Assembly (NCBI GenBank): GCA_003170035.1
Contig: PMZX01000014.1
Location: forward strand, 1 to 6,786
Direction: 5' to 3'
Source: Myxococcales bacterium
Lineage (GTDB): Bacteria > Myxococcota_A > Polyangia > Fen-1088
Length of the DNA stretch: 6,786 bases
How positions within the stretch are numbered: the stretch's first letter is position 1; each line of letters opens with the position of its first letter. Shown piece after piece: positions 5,367 to 6,786 of this stretch. The position numbers were made by a program, and so were the translations under genes. The notes below the pieces were generated by a model. The model had not been told where the DNA came from and searched no databases. It saw only the letters and a list, made by a program, of their open reading frames with translations.

Positions 5367-6337
5367 CCCTCTTGCATGTTGCGATTCAGAACCCGGCGCA
5401 TCCACTCTAGCGTCTCAACAATCCCGGTGTCCTTGACCACGACGTTGCAGTGGTGGTGTCCCCAGCCCACGTTGTAGGGGCGATGGTTCTGGACGCCGAA
5501 TCGCAACTCGGCGATGTGAAACAGGTTCAGCTGTGTGACCGTCAGGTCTGTAACTTCACGCCCTTCGGCTTGCTCCATGCGATTGAAGAATCCTTGCCCG
5601 GCCAATTCCTCAAGACATAAGGGGCAGATCGTTCTACCGCGCGCGTTCAAGGTGCGCGCTTTGGTCAGTCTCGCAAGGTCCAGCAATCGCGATTCCTTGC
5701 AGTTAATGAGAACGGCCGCTTTGCGAGTAGCTGCATCTTCCGGTGTCATTCCGTTCGACACTGCGACTTTTGCGGAATCGTCACACAGCCAGAACAACGC
5801 TTCGAGTTGCAGACGGCACTTCGCGGTCGTGGCCCTGCTCGCATACTCATACACGCGGATGCCTGCGCCCTTGTTTGAAGTCACATCGAAGCCTCGAACG
5901 ATTCTGCCGCCGTTGTCCGTTGCTGTGGTTGCCGGTATCCGGGCGACGTACCGGCCGCCCAGCGGATTCGTGCGCCTCTTGGCAGGCTGCCATCTCAGTG
6001 AGTCGGGGTTGTGCGCCTCCCATGCCTCCCTTGTTTCGTAAAAAACCAGGGCGTTCCTACCAAGTGCCAGGTCATTCGCAGCCAGTTCAGCAGTGATCTT
6101 CGGGTTGCCAAAGTACTCGGACGGAGAGAGGAGAACGATGAAGCCGCTCTCGTATCCTTCCCCGCCGTCGTGCGGATTGGCGCACAAGTTCCAACATCGG
6201 TAAGGGATGAGGACAGTGCTTGAACGGCTCACGCGGTTTTGGTAAATTACGTCGTCGTCAGCGCCGCGGGTCTGACCGGTCTTGTAGATCTTCCGGTCGA
6301 GCAGTTGGGGGAGTTTGGGAAGTCGCTGAAGGGGCAT
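5336..6337 (-). CDS. HNH-type restriction endonuclease partner of the methyltransferase
   Basis: The protein has 333 residues. The C-terminal part carries a beta-beta-alpha-metal (HNH) site: CPLC (238-241), LNLFHIAEL with His274, then HRPYNVGWGHHHCNVVVKD with Asn289, His294, Cys297, Asn298 and Lys302. Aligned to a standard HNH motif, His274 is the general base, Asn289 the central Asn and Asn298 replaces the last His (an H-N-N variant). Cys238, Cys241, His294 and Cys297 could hold a structural zinc. The N-terminal 230 residues (for example KTGQTRGADDDVIYQNRVSR at 19-38) probably recognise DNA. They remind me of the BstXI-type endonuclease family, but I cannot confirm that. The ATG at 6337 follows the controller stop directly (TAAATG), with GAGGA at 6346-6350 eight bases upstream inside the controller gene. 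Next to a methyltransferase and a C protein, the restriction role is well supported; recognition site unknown. Confidence 0.8.
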   Translation of the reverse strand: MPLQRLPKLPQLLDRKIYKTGQTRGADDDVIYQNRVSRSSTVLIPYRCWNLCANPHDGGEGYESGFIVLLSPSEYFGNPKITAELAANDLALGRNALVFYETREAWEAHNPDSLRWQPAKRRTNPLGGRYVARIPATTATDNGGRIVRGFDVTSNKGAGIRVYEYASRATTAKCRLQLEALFWLCDDSAKVAVSNGMTPEDAATRKAAVLINCKESRLLDLARLTKARTLNARGRTICPLCLEELAGQGFFNRMEQAEGREVTDLTVTQLNLFHIAELRFGVQNHRPYNVGWGHHHCNVVVKDTGIVETLEWMRRVLNRNMQEGHLPTEKKAS

Positions 6338-6562
6338 TTACCGCGTCCTCGCTTCCTCAATCACACGTTCTGGAAGTGTGCCAAGCGCGGCGCAAATCTT
6401 CTCGAGGGTGTCGACGGTTGGGCTCTTGAGGCCACGCTCAAGAATGCTGATGTAGGTTCGGTCAACACCCGCACGCTCGGCGACCTCCTCTTGCGAGATA
6501 GCGAGATGCTCTCTCTTCGCACGCAGAACACCGCCAATGGCTGCTTTGAGGCCTTTGCGCAT
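6338..6562 (-). CDS. XRE-family controller (C) protein of the restriction-modification module
   Basis: The protein has 74 residues, the normal size for C proteins, and is a single helix-turn-helix domain. Residues 23-44 (SQEEVAERAGVDRTYISILE through ERG) give helices 2 and 3, with Arg35, Thr36 and Ser39 in the recognition helix. ERGLKSPTVDTLEKICAAL (42-60) is the usual helix 4-5 region that also forms the dimer. C proteins bind a GACT-AGTC operator before their own gene; low levels activate and high levels repress, which delays endonuclease synthesis until the host DNA is methylated. That operator is present here (6602-6611). No Shine-Dalgarno precedes the ATG, consistent with a leaderless message. 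The stop abuts the endonuclease ATG, so the two genes form one transcription unit. An ordinary XRE repressor is the alternative, but the context makes C protein much more likely. Confidence 0.88.
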   Translation of the reverse strand: MRKGLKAAIGGVLRAKREHLAISQEEVAERAGVDRTYISILERGLKSPTVDTLEKICAALGTLPERVIEEARTR

Positions 6563-6570
6563 TGGCAGGT

Positions 6571-6611
6571 ATGCTAGATATTGGATGGCGATTTGTCTGC
6601 GGACTATAGTC
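6571..6611 (-). promoter_or_regulatory. C-box operator and C-endonuclease promoter
   Basis: Read on the minus strand: a perfect 10-bp palindrome GACTATAGTC (6611-6602), the core of known C boxes; then CGCA and GACAAATC, a poor second half-operator; a -35-like CAGACA (6599-6594, 4 of 6 matches); a 17-bp spacer; and a -10-like TAGCAT (6576-6571, 4 of 6). Only 8 bases separate the -10 from the ATG at 6562, so transcription would start at or next to the start codon. A strong left operator, a weak right operator overlapping the -35, and a leaderless message are the known arrangement for C-regulated systems such as Esp1396I and AhdI. Confidence 0.8.
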
Positions 6612-6626
6612 GGAGCAGAAAGGACG

Positions 6627-6786
6627 GTGGTTTGGTCGCCCGAGGACGCGGTGATCGCGGACTACGCGCTGGAGGCGCTGGAGGCGGCGGTCGCGGCGCT
6701 CAACGCGGATCTCGGCTTCACCCCTGCCGAGGGTGTGATCCCGCATCGTGCTCGACCCCGATGCCAGTACATCAACCTGCGGCCGG
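6627..6786 (+). CDS. Partial GC-rich gene or gene fragment, possibly peptidase MA-like
   Basis: The frame reads VVWSPEDAVIADYALEALEA, then AVAALNADLGFTPAEGV, and leaves the window. The pattern Y-A-L-E-A-x-E-A-x-x-x-A-L-x-x-D-L-G-x-x-P is one I associate with the start of the peptidase MA-like (gluzincin) domain in myxobacterial TPR proteins, but this is only a resemblance. After residue 37 the protein-like reading (IVLDPDAS) moves to another frame, suggesting a 1-base insertion near 6740. The start is doubtful: a GTG at 6627 has AAAGGA only 2 bases before it, and the frame stays open back through the C box to an ATG at 6585 that has no ribosome site. It looks like an interior piece of an older gene next to the module. 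Confidence 0.35.
   Translation, partial: MVWSPEDAVIADYALEALEAAVAALNADLGFTPAEGVIPHRARPRCQYINLRP

Overview
The window looks like a GC-rich bacterial chromosome, most likely a myxobacterium of the Sorangium/Polyangium type. The clues are a lipoprotein with a very long Gly/Ser/Thr/Ala linker (one sampled 60-base line of it is about 82% G+C), a DUF4424 protein, and decayed IS91-type transposase ends of the kind common in such genomes. The taxonomy is an inference from style, not from a marker gene.

Left part (1-2473), resident-looking genes: the 5' part of a secreted DUF4424 protein on the minus strand; a divergent lipoprotein (633-1982) with 147-bp tandem repeats in its linker and a C-terminal polysaccharide lyase family 14-like domain; and a convergent flavin-type split-barrel (pyridoxamine phosphate oxidase-like) protein (2021-2473).

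Middle part (2474-4256), a graveyard of mobile DNA: a short piece of an integrase-core (DDE) transposase, then three diverged direct copies of the last part of an IS91-type transposase gene plus about 180 bp of terminal non-coding DNA. All three copies keep the same layout: C-terminal W-x-N-stop, a GACT-containing box about 30 bp later, a hairpin position about 135-145 bp after the stop, and an ending in ATGC. One copy has a frameshifting deletion, another a 4-bp duplication. Apart from a 36-codon ORF I see no other gene here.

Right part (4257-6611), a compact type II restriction-modification module of lower G+C (about 55% in two sampled lines): a beta-class DNA methyltransferase with an XRE-like helix-turn-helix inserted in its middle (+), and on the opposite strand an XRE controller (C) protein followed without a gap (TAAATG) by an HNH-type endonuclease. 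The methyltransferase and endonuclease genes meet tail to tail and overlap by 31 bp. In front of the C gene is a perfect GACTATAGTC palindrome of C-box type, upstream of a -35/-10 pair placed so that the C mRNA would be nearly leaderless. This implies the usual logic: methylation first, then C protein accumulates, activates its own promoter, and carries endonuclease expression with it.

Beyond the C box (about 6612-6786) a GC-rich reading frame runs off the window and looks like an interior piece of another gene, so the module probably landed in or next to an older gene.
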